From Lachnospiraceae bacterium (GTDB taxonomy: Bacteria; Bacillota; Clostridia; Lachnospirales; Lachnospiraceae), in the NCBI GenBank assembly GCA_024693925.1, contig JAILKH010000183.1, forward strand, positions 1 to 40,705: a stretch of 40,705 nt of DNA. Reading direction: 5' to 3'. Numbering within the stretch: position 1 is the stretch's first letter; the number at the start of each line of letters is the position of its first letter. The position numbers and the translations under genes are program-made. Below, piece after piece: positions 27,165 through 36,051 of the stretch. The notes under the pieces were generated by a model that was not told the DNA's origin, searched no databases, and saw only the letters and a program-made list of their open reading frames with translations.

Positions 27165-27667
27165 GTTTTATCACCTACTTCTCTTAATGTCTCCTCTACA
27201 AGAGCATCCTGCACAGTAGTATCCATCCTGCCGCCAACAACCTTTCCAGCCATAAGTGCTGCTATATCTATCATTTCTTTTTTTATCTCATCTTTAGCCT
27301 TCTCTTTTTCAAGATCGGCTTCCACATGAGCCTGTTTAATGATCCTTGCAGCTTCTTCCTTGGCTTCCGCGATTATATGACTTTCATTCGTTGTGGCACG
27401 TTTCCTTGCATCTGCAAGTATTTCATCCGCTTCTGCTTTAGCATTATTAAGCTTTCCTTCATACTCTGCCTTTAATGCATCCGCATCTTCCTTATCCTTC
27501 TTTGCCGTATCAATATCATTCTGAATCTTTTCCCTGCGTTTTCTAAGCATTTCATGTACAGGATCAAAAAGCAGATATGACAACAGCATAAACAGGAAAA
27601 ATACCGATACCGCAGTCAGTACAGCGTCGTGCAGCAGCTGGAAATCAAGATTAAATAATCTTTCCAT
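27152..27667 (-). CDS. atpF: F1Fo-ATP synthase subunit b
   Basis: A 171-residue stator stalk subunit. One membrane span lies near the N-terminus (about 13-33, AVLTAVSVFFLFMLLSYLLF), then PVHEMLRKRREKIQNDI and a long right-handed-type coiled coil (AKAEADEILADARKRA, EAKEEAARIIKQAHVEAD). One b gene is present, so a homodimer is expected. The 3' end overlaps atpH by 13 nt. It starts 48 nt after atpE. Confidence 0.95.
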   Translation of the reverse strand: MERLFNLDFQLLHDAVLTAVSVFFLFMLLSYLLFDPVHEMLRKRREKIQNDIDTAKKDKEDADALKAEYEGKLNNAKAEADEILADARKRATTNESHIIAEAKEEAARIIKQAHVEADLEKEKAKDEIKKEMIDIAALMAGKVVGGRMDTTVQDALVEETLREVGDKTWQS

Positions 27668-27715
27668 CCAAGTATTTGCCTCCTTCCGGTTTGTTTATCT
27701 TCTTCAATACAAATC

Positions 27716-28009
<294 letters not shown>

Positions 28010-28732
28010 TTATTCATTACCTATTGCATCTGATATATAAGTCATAGTAAGCATACAGAATACATAAGTCTGTATAGCTCCACTAAACAGATCAAAATAA
28101 ATATGTAATACTGCCGGGATACCGATTTTAACAAAAATAGGTAACAACCCGTAATATAAGGCCATCATAACACATCCCGAAAGTATATTGGCAAACAAAC
28201 GAAGTGACAACGATACCGGTACCGCAAAATCACCGATCAAATTGATAGGTATCCAGAATACCCACGGATCACATAACCCTTTAATCACCCCGCTGACCTT
28301 CTGATACTTAAACTTATTGTACGTTATGAGACAGAAGGTTATAACACCGAGCGGAAAAGTAACGCCATAATCCGCTGTAGGTGGGCGAAGTCCCAATAAC
28401 CCCGATATATTGCTGACGAATATAAAAAAGAAAAGGGTCATAATATAATTGACAAACTTAGTCGCATTCTTCCCCATAGTACTGCTGATAACCCCATCCA
28501 GGAATTCAATTATCATCTCCACAATATTAAGAAACGTTCCCGGGGCTTCATCATCATTGATTTTCTTTACAGCTTTACCCGCAACAAAAGCAAAAACGAC
28601 CAGCAATAACATTACAATAAATGTACAGACATGTGTTGTTGTGATCCAGACCTCATGACCAAAACAATTATATGAAAAAACACCTTTGATCATAAAATCC
28701 ACGTCACCCGATAACAAAAGCGGATTAATCAT
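28010..28732 (-). CDS. atpB: F1Fo-ATP synthase subunit a
   Basis: A 240-residue polytopic stator subunit with about five to six spans. The essential arginine is R178 in SLSLRLFANILSG, facing the c-ring carboxylate. The FVSNISGLLGLRPPTADYG stretch and the final helix with GAIQTYVFCMLTMTYISDA are typical of a. It forms the two half-channels for the coupling ion. It begins 3 nt after atpI and precedes atpE by 39 nt. Confidence 0.96.
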   Translation of the reverse strand: MINPLLLSGDVDFMIKGVFSYNCFGHEVWITTTHVCTFIVMLLLVVFAFVAGKAVKKINDDEAPGTFLNIVEMIIEFLDGVISSTMGKNATKFVNYIMTLFFFIFVSNISGLLGLRPPTADYGVTFPLGVITFCLITYNKFKYQKVSGVIKGLCDPWVFWIPINLIGDFAVPVSLSLRLFANILSGCVMMALYYGLLPIFVKIGIPAVLHIYFDLFSGAIQTYVFCMLTMTYISDAIGNE

Positions 28733-28735
28733 CTG

Positions 28736-29173
28736 CTATTTCACCTCACTTGAATTTATATCTTTATCTGAACTTTCATTATTATTAAATCCGTTGAGCA
28801 TCTTATGTGTAAATGGCTGTAAATAAGCACCTATCTTAAGTCCCATAATACCTGCAAAAAAAGTAAGCGGATTACCGATACCGGTCATTTCGATAACCAC
28901 GATGGATACACAGGCAATAACATATCGTAAGGATGATTTTCGCTGAAGGTAAGCTTTCGCATTCTTTTCATCCATATCAACCGCAATATCAATGGAATCT
29001 GCCATCCCCGCAGCCAATACCGCACATACCAAAAAGCCTGCAGCAAGCCCAATCGTATGATACAGCTTCCTTTGTGTAAAAACAAGCAACACAGTCTCCC
29101 ACAATAAGCAATACACAAATGCACCTATCAACAATTCCCTAAGTGTTTTGTTGGTACGAATCTGATCAATCAT
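28736..29173 (-). CDS. atpI: ATP synthase accessory membrane protein, AtpI-like
   Basis: A 145-residue protein with four hydrophobic segments, a basic N-terminus (MIDQIRTNKTLRE) and an acidic tail (NNNESSDKDINSSEVK). Position between atpZ and atpB plus this topology fit the variable ATP synthase subunit I, reported to help c-ring assembly. I chose the ATG at 29173 because GGTGAAG lies 6 nt upstream. The longer frame to 29191 has no ribosome site. Sequence conservation in this family is low, so position is the stronger evidence. Confidence 0.8.
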   Translation of the reverse strand: MIDQIRTNKTLRELLIGAFVYCLLWETVLLVFTQRKLYHTIGLAAGFLVCAVLAAGMADSIDIAVDMDEKNAKAYLQRKSSLRYVIACVSIVVIEMTGIGNPLTFFAGIMGLKIGAYLQPFTHKMLNGFNNNESSDKDINSSEVK

Positions 29174-29259
29174 TACACACTTCACCGCCATATCATTATA
29201 TATTCTTCAACAACCGGTCCCGATTTAAGATCTGTTATCGAAAATTATGACGCCACTTA

Positions 29260-29583
29260 TTATTCATTATCCGAATCCTTCAAAGATTCAACTGCATTCT
29301 GTGAATTTCGCCTGATAGTTTTGGATTCATCAAAGTCAGACTTACGAACTTTCACTTCATCATGCACCGGGGGTCTGTCAAAAATATGTTTGGCAAATAT
29401 ATACACATTACGTCCGCCCGCAACCGCACCAATAAAAAACATGATTATAACCAGAAATGATGTATGAAAAAAATCATCCAAAAAAATACCCAGGAATGTG
29501 CATAACAATATGGGGACAAGCATATTTATCCCAAATTGCAGGATTTGTGTCAGGGAGCGATATACTCCTTTATCATAATTCAC
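29260..29583 (-). CDS. atpZ: ATP synthase accessory protein AtpZ-like (AtpZ/AtpI family)
   Basis: A 107-residue protein with two membrane spans (about 15-35 and 42-62). The AtpZ-type sequences are QFGINMLVPILLCTFLGIFL and FFIGAVAGGRNVYIFAK, followed by a charged cytoplasmic tail. Family members are the first gene of many Firmicute atp operons, with proposed roles in Mg2+ or Ca2+ supply or Fo assembly. The start is a GTG at 29583 with GAAAGG 8 nt upstream. It lies about 40 nt from a strong promoter. Confidence 0.85.
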   Translation of the reverse strand: MNYDKGVYRSLTQILQFGINMLVPILLCTFLGIFLDDFFHTSFLVIIMFFIGAVAGGRNVYIFAKHIFDRPPVHDEVKVRKSDFDESKTIRRNSQNAVESLKDSDNE

Positions 29584-29630
29584 AATATATACCTTTCACT
29601 ACATATCACTTCAAAATGGTCATCGTTATA

Positions 29631-29659
29631 AATATACCAACTTTTCTTTGAAATGTCTA
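29631..29659 (-). promoter_or_regulatory. Promoter of the ATP synthase operon
   Basis: Minus strand: TAGACA (complement of 29654-29659), 17 nt, TATATT (complement of 29631-29636). The -10 is preceded by TGG, an extended -10. Each hexamer matches five of six consensus bases. Predicted transcription start is near 29624, about 40 nt before atpZ. Confidence 0.7.
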
Positions 29660-29738
29660 CAAATTTAGAATCTACTTTAAATAAAAAAATATTCTATCGG
29701 ATAAAAATCTGATTTTTCCGTAATTCTTTCAATAAATG

Positions 29739-29768
29739 TTAGACAATCCTAAAATATACTGATATACT
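29739..29768 (+). promoter_or_regulatory. Putative promoter for the DUF402 gene
   Basis: TTAGAC at 29739-29744, 18 nt, TATACT at 29763-29768. The leader of about 35 nt contains AGGAGG before the ATG at 29810. It is divergent from the atp promoter in the 226-bp gap. Confidence 0.5.
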
Positions 29769-29809
29769 TACTGACAAAGCCAATCTTTCTATATTTCAGG
29801 AGGTTAACC

Positions 29810-30310
29810 ATGGATACTCCACAATTCTACAGAAAAAGAATCATTCCCGAAGAATGTGTGCTTCTCAAGGATGATATTATTCTTGAAATGAATGACAACT
29901 ATATTATTACAAAATGGAAAACACTCCATCCCAAGAAAAACCTCAGTCATGGCTTCTCCTGTTATTTCCTCAAAGAAGGTTATAAGATAAGCAAATTTCT
30001 GCGTGAAGATAATTCTCTTTTATATTGGTACTGTGATATTATAAAAACAGATTACGATCCCCTGAATAACACCTACATTTTTACAGATCTTCTGGCAGAT
30101 GTTATTATGTACCCCGACGGCTTCGTCAAAGTAGTTGATATTGACGAAATAGCACTTGCCCTGAAAAAAGACAAACTTCCCGCGGAGGACATAATCACTC
30201 TTCTCACAAACCTTGATAAATTGCTTAAGATCGTATATTCGGAAGAATTTGATATATATAAACATATGATAAACGAATATGCGTTGAACGATCCCTCTGA
30301 CAGATTCTAA
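29810..30310 (+). CDS. DUF402 domain protein (FomD-like fold)
   Basis: A 166-residue cytoplasmic protein. The core YWYCDIIKTDYDP and TFTDLLADVIMYPDG-type sequence (here YIFTDLLADVIMYPDGFVKV) with VDIDEIALALKK matches DUF402, whose characterised members hydrolyse nucleotide diphosphates or phosphonate nucleotides using conserved Asp residues. The physiological substrate is unknown. A strong AGGAGG site supports the start. Its stop overlaps the stop of the converging SleB-type gene by 4 nt (30307-30310). Confidence 0.85.
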   Translation: MDTPQFYRKRIIPEECVLLKDDIILEMNDNYIITKWKTLHPKKNLSHGFSCYFLKEGYKISKFLREDNSLLYWYCDIIKTDYDPLNNTYIFTDLLADVIMYPDGFVKVVDIDEIALALKKDKLPAEDIITLLTNLDKLLKIVYSEEFDIYKHMINEYALNDPSDRF

Positions 30311-31470
30311 TAAAATACGTGATGCCCGATTATTATTCCGTTTATCTGAGGAATAACCGTTCTGAAATATAAACAATTTCCTACCGGCTGTGATCCGGCC
30401 ATTGCTTCATCAGCTGCGCGATAACAGGATTCGGTAGCTCCTATAGAAAGTCTGGTAGCCAGCCGTCCGCTTCCGGCAGGCGTAAATTGATGTTTTTGAT
30501 ATATAACCCCAACCATGGTATTCGGATAAGCCGCACTTCTCATACGGTTTATAACAACAGAACCCACGGCAACCTGACCGGTATACGGCTCACCTCCGGC
30601 CTCACAATAAATAAGACAGGCCAACAGATCTCTGTCACTTACATTAAATCCCAGATCCGCAGTATTACTCCAAGTCATTTTATTGGCTTTTTCAGTCATT
30701 GCCTTTTCATCCTGCAGCTTTTTCTTTAATGACGACAATTCCGCATTTTGCTCTTTTATTTCTGCCTCATAAGCGTCCTGTTCAATTTCCGCCGCACTTA
30801 TCGCTCCGCTTGTTGCCGCCAAAGTTCCCGACGTGGAATTTACTAGTGTACTGACTTTATTCTTTTCAGCTTCGGAATCTTTTAATAATACATTAAGCTG
30901 CTCAACCTCATTCTTCAACACTTCCTGTCTTTCTTCAATAACCCTGCGCTGTTCCTTAAGGGTATTAAGCATCCTTTGATCATACTCCTCAAGTCTGCTT
31001 ATATACTCAGACTTATTCAGATAATCCGCATAATCCGCTGTCTGAAGAAATGTCTGAAACAAAGACATTTCTCCTCTTTCATAAACAGCTCTGAGTCTTC
31101 TGCTCATCAATTCATATTGATGAGCTTCTACTTCCTTAGCCTTATTTATATCTTTATTTATCTCGTCTATTTCTGCTTCTTTTGTCTGTATTTTCTCTTC
31201 AATTCTTGCTAAATTGTCACTTAATTCCTCAAATTCCCCGTTAAGCTTATTAAGATATTCCTGAAGTTGTTGTTTAGTATTCTCAAGGTCATCCTTTTTT
31301 TCATCAACTGCTTTTTTTTGTTCTTCCGTCTCTTTTTTTAAAGCTTCCGCTTTTTTTATTTTATCGGAAGTGGTTTCGGCAAAAACCGATCTGTTACAAA
31401 TCCGAAAAGTAATCAGCAACGCTATTAAAGCACTTATTATAAATATAATAAACGACTTTATAAATCTCAC
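30307..31470 (-). CDS. Coiled-coil cell-wall hydrolase, SleB-type (Hydrolase_2) domain
   Basis: A 387-residue exported protein. It has a signal/anchor (about 4-24) ending near VFAETTS, a long coiled coil (about 32-265, Glu/Lys/Gln-rich) like those in PcsB/CwlO-type proteins, and a C-terminal SleB-type domain (276-387). The domain includes LIYCEAGGEP, with likely catalytic Glu290, then GSVVINRMRS and GNCLYFRT. SleB domains cleave peptidoglycan glycan strands. The coiled coil suggests control by a divisome partner such as FtsEX, which is inference. The start is a GTG overlapping the comEB stop (GTGA, 4 nt). Confidence 0.85.
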   Translation of the reverse strand: MRFIKSFIIFIISALIALLITFRICNRSVFAETTSDKIKKAEALKKETEEQKKAVDEKKDDLENTKQQLQEYLNKLNGEFEELSDNLARIEEKIQTKEAEIDEINKDINKAKEVEAHQYELMSRRLRAVYERGEMSLFQTFLQTADYADYLNKSEYISRLEEYDQRMLNTLKEQRRVIEERQEVLKNEVEQLNVLLKDSEAEKNKVSTLVNSTSGTLAATSGAISAAEIEQDAYEAEIKEQNAELSSLKKKLQDEKAMTEKANKMTWSNTADLGFNVSDRDLLACLIYCEAGGEPYTGQVAVGSVVINRMRSAAYPNTMVGVIYQKHQFTPAGSGRLATRLSIGATESCYRAADEAMAGSQPVGNCLYFRTVIPQINGIIIGHHVFY

Positions 31471-31952
31471 AACAAAAATTCAACCTTTCTGTTTGTGTGT
31501 TTATATTGATAGTATCTGACTCCCGCAGCATCCAGCATCCTCCTTGAAGCTATTGTACTTGGTTCATTCTCATACTTATTACAATCATAAACTATAGTTT
31601 TTATCCCCGACTGGATTATTGCCTTTGCGCACTCATTACAGGGAAATAGCGTAACATATAATTTTGCTCCTTCAAGTGTTCCTCCCCTGTAATTCAGAAT
31701 CGCATTAAGCTCGCTGTGGGTTGTATAAAAATACTTATTATTTAATGGATCTCCTACCCTGCACCACGGAAAATCGTCATCTGAGCACCCTATGGGAAAA
31801 CCGTTATAACCCATAGACAATATCTTATTATCCGGGCTTACAATACAAGCTCCCACCTGCGTATTGGGATCTTTTGAACGCATTCCGGACAGTATAGCGA
31901 CTCCCATAAAATATTCATCCCATGAAATATAATCTTCTCTTTTATCACTCAT
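31467..31952 (-). CDS. comEB: dCMP deaminase / ComEB-like cytidine deaminase
   Basis: A 161-residue zinc deaminase with HSE (79-81, proton-shuttle Glu81) and PCNEC (104-108, zinc ligands Cys105 and Cys108). The N-terminus (YISWDEYFMGVAILSGMRSK) and GYNGFPIGCSDDD are typical of the ComEB/dCMP deaminase family, which turns dCMP into dUMP for thymidylate synthesis. It lies 47 nt after rpiB. Its stop overlaps the start of the SleB-type gene by 4 nt. Confidence 0.93.
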   Translation of the reverse strand: MSDKREDYISWDEYFMGVAILSGMRSKDPNTQVGACIVSPDNKILSMGYNGFPIGCSDDDFPWCRVGDPLNNKYFYTTHSELNAILNYRGGTLEGAKLYVTLFPCNECAKAIIQSGIKTIVYDCNKYENEPSTIASRRMLDAAGVRYYQYKHTNRKVEFLL

Positions 31953-31999
31953 AATAACCTCTGATCGTTTTATACTGTATTTTTCTGTTCCGTAAACCC

Positions 32000-32446
32000 T
32001 TATTTCTCTTCTTCAAAAGCTGCTATCTGAGATAATCTGCGAACATGCTTTTCTTCCCCTGAGAATTCCGTCGAAAAAAATATGTCCACTATATCAAGGG
32101 CAAGGTTGGGTCCTATAACACCTCCGCCAAGTGCAAGAACATTAGCATCATTATGCATTCTTGTAAGTTTTGCACTGGTACAATCGTTACATAATGCGGC
32201 CCTTATTCCCTTTACCTTATTTGCCACTATTGAAATACCTATTCCCGTAGTACAAAGCACTATTCCCTTATCACACTCACCGCCGGCTACTGCATTAGCC
32301 GTAGCCAGACCAATAGCCGGATAATCGATGGAATTCTTATCGTAACTGCCAAAATCAACCAGCTCGTGTCCCTTCTCTTTAAGATGATCCATGATTAAAA
32401 GTTTCATATCATAAGCACCATGATCACACCCTATAGCAATTTTCAT
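32000..32446 (-). CDS. rpiB: Ribose-5-phosphate isomerase B
   Basis: A 148-residue RpiB with the start MKIAIGCDHGAYDMK, the catalytic cysteine in GIVLCTTGIGISI (Cys65), and NVLALGGGVIGPNLA with EEKHVRRL. It interconverts ribose-5-phosphate and ribulose-5-phosphate in the pentose phosphate pathway. A related galactose/allose isomerase activity cannot be excluded. AGGAGG lies before the ATG. The sua5-rpiB-comEB-atp neighbourhood is widely conserved in Firmicutes. Confidence 0.93.
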   Translation of the reverse strand: MKIAIGCDHGAYDMKLLIMDHLKEKGHELVDFGSYDKNSIDYPAIGLATANAVAGGECDKGIVLCTTGIGISIVANKVKGIRAALCNDCTSAKLTRMHNDANVLALGGGVIGPNLALDIVDIFFSTEFSGEEKHVRRLSQIAAFEEEK

Positions 32447-32487
32447 AAATTATACCTCCTCAAATATAGAATCATAAAATAATATAT

Positions 32488-32496
32488 ATTATACCA
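32488..32496 (-). promoter_or_regulatory. Extended -10 promoter upstream of rpiB
   Basis: Minus strand TGGTATAAT (complement of 32488-32496), a perfect -10 with the TGn extension. The -35 region is poor (TTCGGA, 17 nt upstream). It would drive rpiB-comEB-sleB independently of sua5. Confidence 0.5.
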
Positions 32497-32550
32497 ACAA
32501 TATGTGCAAGTCCGAACGCGCGGCACTTTTCATTTCCGGATTGCTTCCCC

Positions 32551-33618
32551 TTAAACCTCTATTATATTATGCCCCGCTGCTTTTATCAAACGATTCATAA
32601 TAGCCTGACCCATACGCGGAGTATCAAAATCTTCGGAGTAAATATAATCAATACACTTTTCATCACATTCCCTAAGCACACTGTACAATCTTCTAGCAAT
32701 GACATCCTCCCTGTTTCTTGATCCTATATCCAGCAATACGGTTGCATCACTGTAAACTTTTGAATTCTCCTCCGCCGTGATAACTCCTACACGCGAACCT
32801 TCCTTTAATGCATTTTTAATTCCTTTTTTAATATAAGCTGTGACTGTTTCCCTATCTCCGCGTACTATAACAAGTTCTCCTTTTGGAGCATAATGCCTAT
32901 ACCTCATTCCCGGGGCTTTAGGTTTCAACCCTGCTTTTCCCACAACCTCATTTTCGCAAAAAACCGCCGGATCATAAGACACCCTTCCCAATACTTCTTT
33001 TATCATTTCCCCGTTTACATATCCCGGCCGAAGGATCATCGGTACTCTCTCAGTCATATCCACAATTGTAGATTCAAGGCCTATGACCGGAATACCTCCG
33101 TCAATGATCATATCTATCCTTCCATTCATATCTTCAATAACATGCGCTGCACTTGTTGGACTCGGGCGTCCTGACAGATTCGCCGAAGGAGCAGCTATAA
33201 AGCCTCCTGCCGCCTTTATAAATTCCATAGCGATTTTATCGGATGGCATTCTTACTGCCACTGTATCCAAACCCCCGGTGGTTTCATAAGGAACTATGGC
33301 TTTCTTATGAAAAATCATTGTCAGCGGACCCGGCCAGAACTCTTCTGCAAGTTTAAGCGCGTCTTCACTTATATTTTCCGCAATCTTATATAAATCTTCT
33401 GTTCTGTATATATGAACTATAAGCGGATTATCGGACGGCCTGCCTTTTGCTGCATATATTTTCGATGAAGCCAAAGGATTAAGAGCATCTGCACCAAGCC
33501 CGTAAACCGTTTCCGTAGGAAAGGCCACAAGACCTCCTTTTTTTATAATGTCTCCGGCCTGCATCAATACCTCCGGATCAATATTATTTCCATCTGCTTT
33601 TTTTATGATCGTCTCCAT
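32551..33618 (-). CDS. L-threonylcarbamoyladenylate synthase (TsaC/Sua5)
   Basis: A 355-residue Sua5-type protein: an N-terminal YrdC domain (GGLVAFPTETVYGLGADA, IYAAKGRPSDNPLIVHIY, APSANLSGRPSPTSA) and a C-terminal Sua5 domain after the linker APGMRYRHYAPKGEL. It makes threonylcarbamoyl-AMP from threonine, bicarbonate and ATP for the t6A37 modification of ANN-decoding tRNAs. I chose the ATG at 33618, with AAGGATGACGG upstream. A TTG ten codons earlier is less likely. It heads the block before rpiB, with a 104-nt gap. Confidence 0.93.
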   Translation of the reverse strand: METIIKKADGNNIDPEVLMQAGDIIKKGGLVAFPTETVYGLGADALNPLASSKIYAAKGRPSDNPLIVHIYRTEDLYKIAENISEDALKLAEEFWPGPLTMIFHKKAIVPYETTGGLDTVAVRMPSDKIAMEFIKAAGGFIAAPSANLSGRPSPTSAAHVIEDMNGRIDMIIDGGIPVIGLESTIVDMTERVPMILRPGYVNGEMIKEVLGRVSYDPAVFCENEVVGKAGLKPKAPGMRYRHYAPKGELVIVRGDRETVTAYIKKGIKNALKEGSRVGVITAEENSKVYSDATVLLDIGSRNREDVIARRLYSVLRECDEKCIDYIYSEDFDTPRMGQAIMNRLIKAAGHNIIEV

Positions 33619-33667
33619 ACAACCGTCATCCTTGTCCGTATATTCCAATTCTTTGTATATCTTAATA

Positions 33668-33695
33668 ATTCTACTACATTTTTTAAATTATACAA
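33668..33695 (-). promoter_or_regulatory. Putative promoter for the sua5-type gene
   Basis: Minus strand TTGTAT (complement of 33690-33695), 16 nt, TAGAAT (complement of 33668-33673). Start of transcription is predicted near 33661, about 43 nt before the chosen ATG. Confidence 0.45.
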
Positions 33696-33728
33696 TCGAT
33701 TTTTATAAGACAATTAAGTTTCGGTCTA

Positions 33729-33757
33729 TTGCAAAGAAAGAACACATCTGATAAATT
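33729..33757 (+). promoter_or_regulatory. Putative promoter for the UDP-xylose synthase gene
   Basis: TTGCAA at 33729-33734, 17 nt, TAAATT at 33752-33757. AAAGGAG follows, but its spacing to the ATG at 33794 is long (about 13 nt). Confidence 0.5.
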
Positions 33758-33793
33758 AATATCAAATTTTATTAAAGGAGAATCCAAACCATT

Positions 33794-34732
33794 ATGAGAA
33801 AAAAAAGAGTTCTGGTAACCGGAGGTGCCGGGTTCCTGGGATCAAACCTTTGTGATCGGCTGATAAACGACGGAAATGATGTCATATGTGTTGATAATCT
33901 GTTTACCGGAAGTAAAGATAATATCCGACATCTTTTAGGAAATCCCTACTTTGAATTTATAAGGCATGATGTAATCCAGCCCATATACGTGGAATGCGAT
34001 CAAATATATAATCTTGCCTGTCCTGCGAGCCCTCTATGGTATCAAAAGGATCCTATCTATACTACAAAAACATCAATATACGGAGCTTTCAATACCCTGG
34101 GACTGGCCAAGAGAACCGGCGCCCGCATATTACAGACTTCTACTTCGGAAGTTTACGGTGACCCGGAATGCAACCCGCAGCCAGAGAATTACAGAGGTTG
34201 TGTAAACACTATCGGTCCCAGATCATGCTATGACGAAGGAAAGCGAGTTGCCGAAACCCTTTTCTTTGATTATCACCGACAGCATGGAGTCGACATAAAA
34301 GTAATGCGTATTTTCAATACCTACGGGCCCCGAATGGATATAGGAGATGGACGCGTAGTTTCTAATTTTATAGTTCAGGCTTTAAAAGGCGAAGATATAA
34401 CTATCTACGGCGACGGCTCGCAAACACGAAGCTTCTGCTATGTAGATGATCTGATAGAAGGAATGGTACGTCTGATGAACAGTCGCGATGGGTTTACCGG
34501 CCCTGTAAACATCGGCAATCCGGGTGAATTTACGATTAAAGAGCTGGCAGAAATAATCATCGAGCTCACCGGTTCCTCCTCAAAACTGGTATACAAAGAT
34601 TTACCCGTTGATGATCCCACTCAGAGAAGGCCGGACATAACTCTCGCCAAGAAAGAGCTTAACTGGGAACCTTCAATACAGCTGAAGAACGGTCTTGTTT
34701 CAACAATAGCCTACTTCAAACAATTAATATAA
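33794..34732 (+). CDS. uxs: UDP-glucuronate decarboxylase (UDP-xylose synthase)
   Basis: A 312-residue extended SDR enzyme. It has the NAD-binding GGAGFLGSN (10-18), [10 protein letters not shown] with the catalytic Thr/Ser-Glu119, and SCYDEGKR with Tyr146 and Lys150. [15 protein letters not shown] and [16 protein letters not shown] are close to canonical UXS proteins, which oxidise UDP-glucuronate at C4, lose CO2 and yield UDP-xylose in the cytosol. A dTDP-glucose dehydratase is less likely given the SCYDEGKR context. No UDP-glucose dehydrogenase or xylosyltransferase is adjacent. The following methyltransferase gene begins 28 nt later. Confidence 0.88.
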   Translation: MRKKRVLVTGGAGFLGSNLCDRLINDGNDVICVDNLFTGSKDNIRHLLGNPYFEFIRHDVIQPIYVECDQIYNLACPASPLWYQKDPIYTTKTSIYGAFNTLGLAKRTGARILQTSTSEVYGDPECNPQPENYRGCVNTIGPRSCYDEGKRVAETLFFDYHRQHGVDIKVMRIFNTYGPRMDIGDGRVVSNFIVQALKGEDITIYGDGSQTRSFCYVDDLIEGMVRLMNSRDGFTGPVNIGNPGEFTIKELAEIIIELTGSSSKLVYKDLPVDDPTQRRPDITLAKKELNWEPSIQLKNGLVSTIAYFKQLI

Positions 34733-34760
34733 AATTTTATAATCACCGGGAGCGAACATT

Positions 34761-35624
34761 ATGTGGATAGCCGATAACTGGAAAGATTACGAAGTAATCG
34801 ATACAAATAACGGAGAAAAGCTGGAGCGATGGAAAAAATATGTATTGGTCCGTCCCGATCCGCAGGTCATATGGAACACCCCGCGCACTGATAAACGCTG
34901 GTACAGTCCCAATGCCCACTATCACAGAAGCAATAAAGGCGGTGGGGAATGGGAATTTTTTGATCTTCCCGATCAATGGACCGTAAATTACAAGGATTTA
35001 ACCTTCAACCTGAAACCTTTTTCCTTCAAACATACAGGCCTTTTCCCTGAGCAGGCAACCAACTGGGACTGGTTCAGCGAACTGATAAAAAGTAGCGGAC
35101 GAAATATTAAAGTTCTTAATCTTTTTGCATATACCGGTGGTGCTACGCTGGCTGCTGCAAGCGCCGGTGCCAACGTTACTCACGTTGATGCATCAAAGGG
35201 AATGGTATCCTGGGCTAAAGAAAACGCGATAAGTTCCGGGCTTAAGGATGCTCCTATACGCTGGCTTGTGGATGATTGTGTTAAATTTGCGGAAAGAGAA
35301 ATAAGACGGGAAAACAAATATGATGCAATAATAATGGACCCTCCTTCCTACGGTAGAGGCCCCAAAGGAGAAATATGGAAAATGGAAGATTCCATCTTCC
35401 CTTTTATTGAATTATGTGCCCAATTACTTAGTGAAGATCCTCTTTTTGTCCTCATAAACTCCTATACAACGGGATTACAGCCGGCTGTACTTTCTTATAT
35501 GTTAAATACTGTTATGGTCCGGCGTTTTGGCGGATATGTCGAAGCCGATGAGATCGGCCTTCCGGTATCATCTTCAGGTCTTATTCTTCCGTGCGGTGCC
35601 TCGGCAAGATATATATGCCTATAA
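34761..35624 (+). CDS. RlmI/RlmK-like class I SAM methyltransferase
   Basis: A 287-residue methyltransferase with motif I VLNLFAYTGGATLAAASAGA, the acidic loop THVDASKGMVSWAKENA and the catalytic MDPPSYGRGP. These match COG1092-type 23S rRNA methyltransferases, but the N-terminal PUA domain of RlmI is absent and replaced by a short β region (WKKYVLVRPDPQVIW). It probably methylates rRNA or another RNA base. It is 28 nt after uxs, with GGGAGCG before the ATG. Its stop overlaps that of the converging DUF2752 gene by 6 nt. Confidence 0.82.
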   Translation: MWIADNWKDYEVIDTNNGEKLERWKKYVLVRPDPQVIWNTPRTDKRWYSPNAHYHRSNKGGGEWEFFDLPDQWTVNYKDLTFNLKPFSFKHTGLFPEQATNWDWFSELIKSSGRNIKVLNLFAYTGGATLAAASAGANVTHVDASKGMVSWAKENAISSGLKDAPIRWLVDDCVKFAEREIRRENKYDAIIMDPPSYGRGPKGEIWKMEDSIFPFIELCAQLLSEDPLFVLINSYTTGLQPAVLSYMLNTVMVRRFGGYVEADEIGLPVSSSGLILPCGASARYICL

Positions 35625-36035
35625 TACGGGAATATCATATTTTATCAAAAGTACAAGTTTTATGACCCATTGTATCAAAGTAAGAGCTATACCTATATAT
35701 ATATACGGAAGTATGAAACCGTCCTTCATACTTCCCGGTTTAAAATGTTTTCCGAAGAACATTCTTATCATAAAGATCAAATAAACTATCATCCCGTACA
35801 AAACCGATGGATGATACAATATGCTCTTAAACACCTTTCCCTGAACCAGGGCTGTTAAGGCTCTGCTTGCGCCGCATCCCGGACAATACCACCCCGTAAC
35901 GGATTCAAAATAACAATCCGGTACATAAACCATCCAGGAATCACCGTACATCCATATAAAAAAAACTGCTGGGATCGCCAAAACAATAACCCATTTTCCT
36001 ATTCGATATAGAACATCATTAATTGATTCATTCAT
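35619..36035 (-). CDS. DUF2752 membrane protein
   Basis: A 138-residue membrane protein with three to four spans. It carries the DUF2752 signature ESVTGWYCPGCGASRALTAL (Cys51, Cys54) and KSILYHPSVLYGM. Function is unknown in the family. I chose the ATG at 36035. A TTG three codons earlier is the only longer start. It lies 16 nt after the zinc-ribbon gene with no strong ribosome site of its own, so coupling to that gene is likely. The two families are often neighbours. Confidence 0.85.
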   Translation of the reverse strand: MNESINDVLYRIGKWVIVLAIPAVFFIWMYGDSWMVYVPDCYFESVTGWYCPGCGASRALTALVQGKVFKSILYHPSVLYGMIVYLIFMIRMFFGKHFKPGSMKDGFILPYIYIGIALTLIQWVIKLVLLIKYDIPVL

Positions 36036-36051
36036 TTTATACAATATAGAC

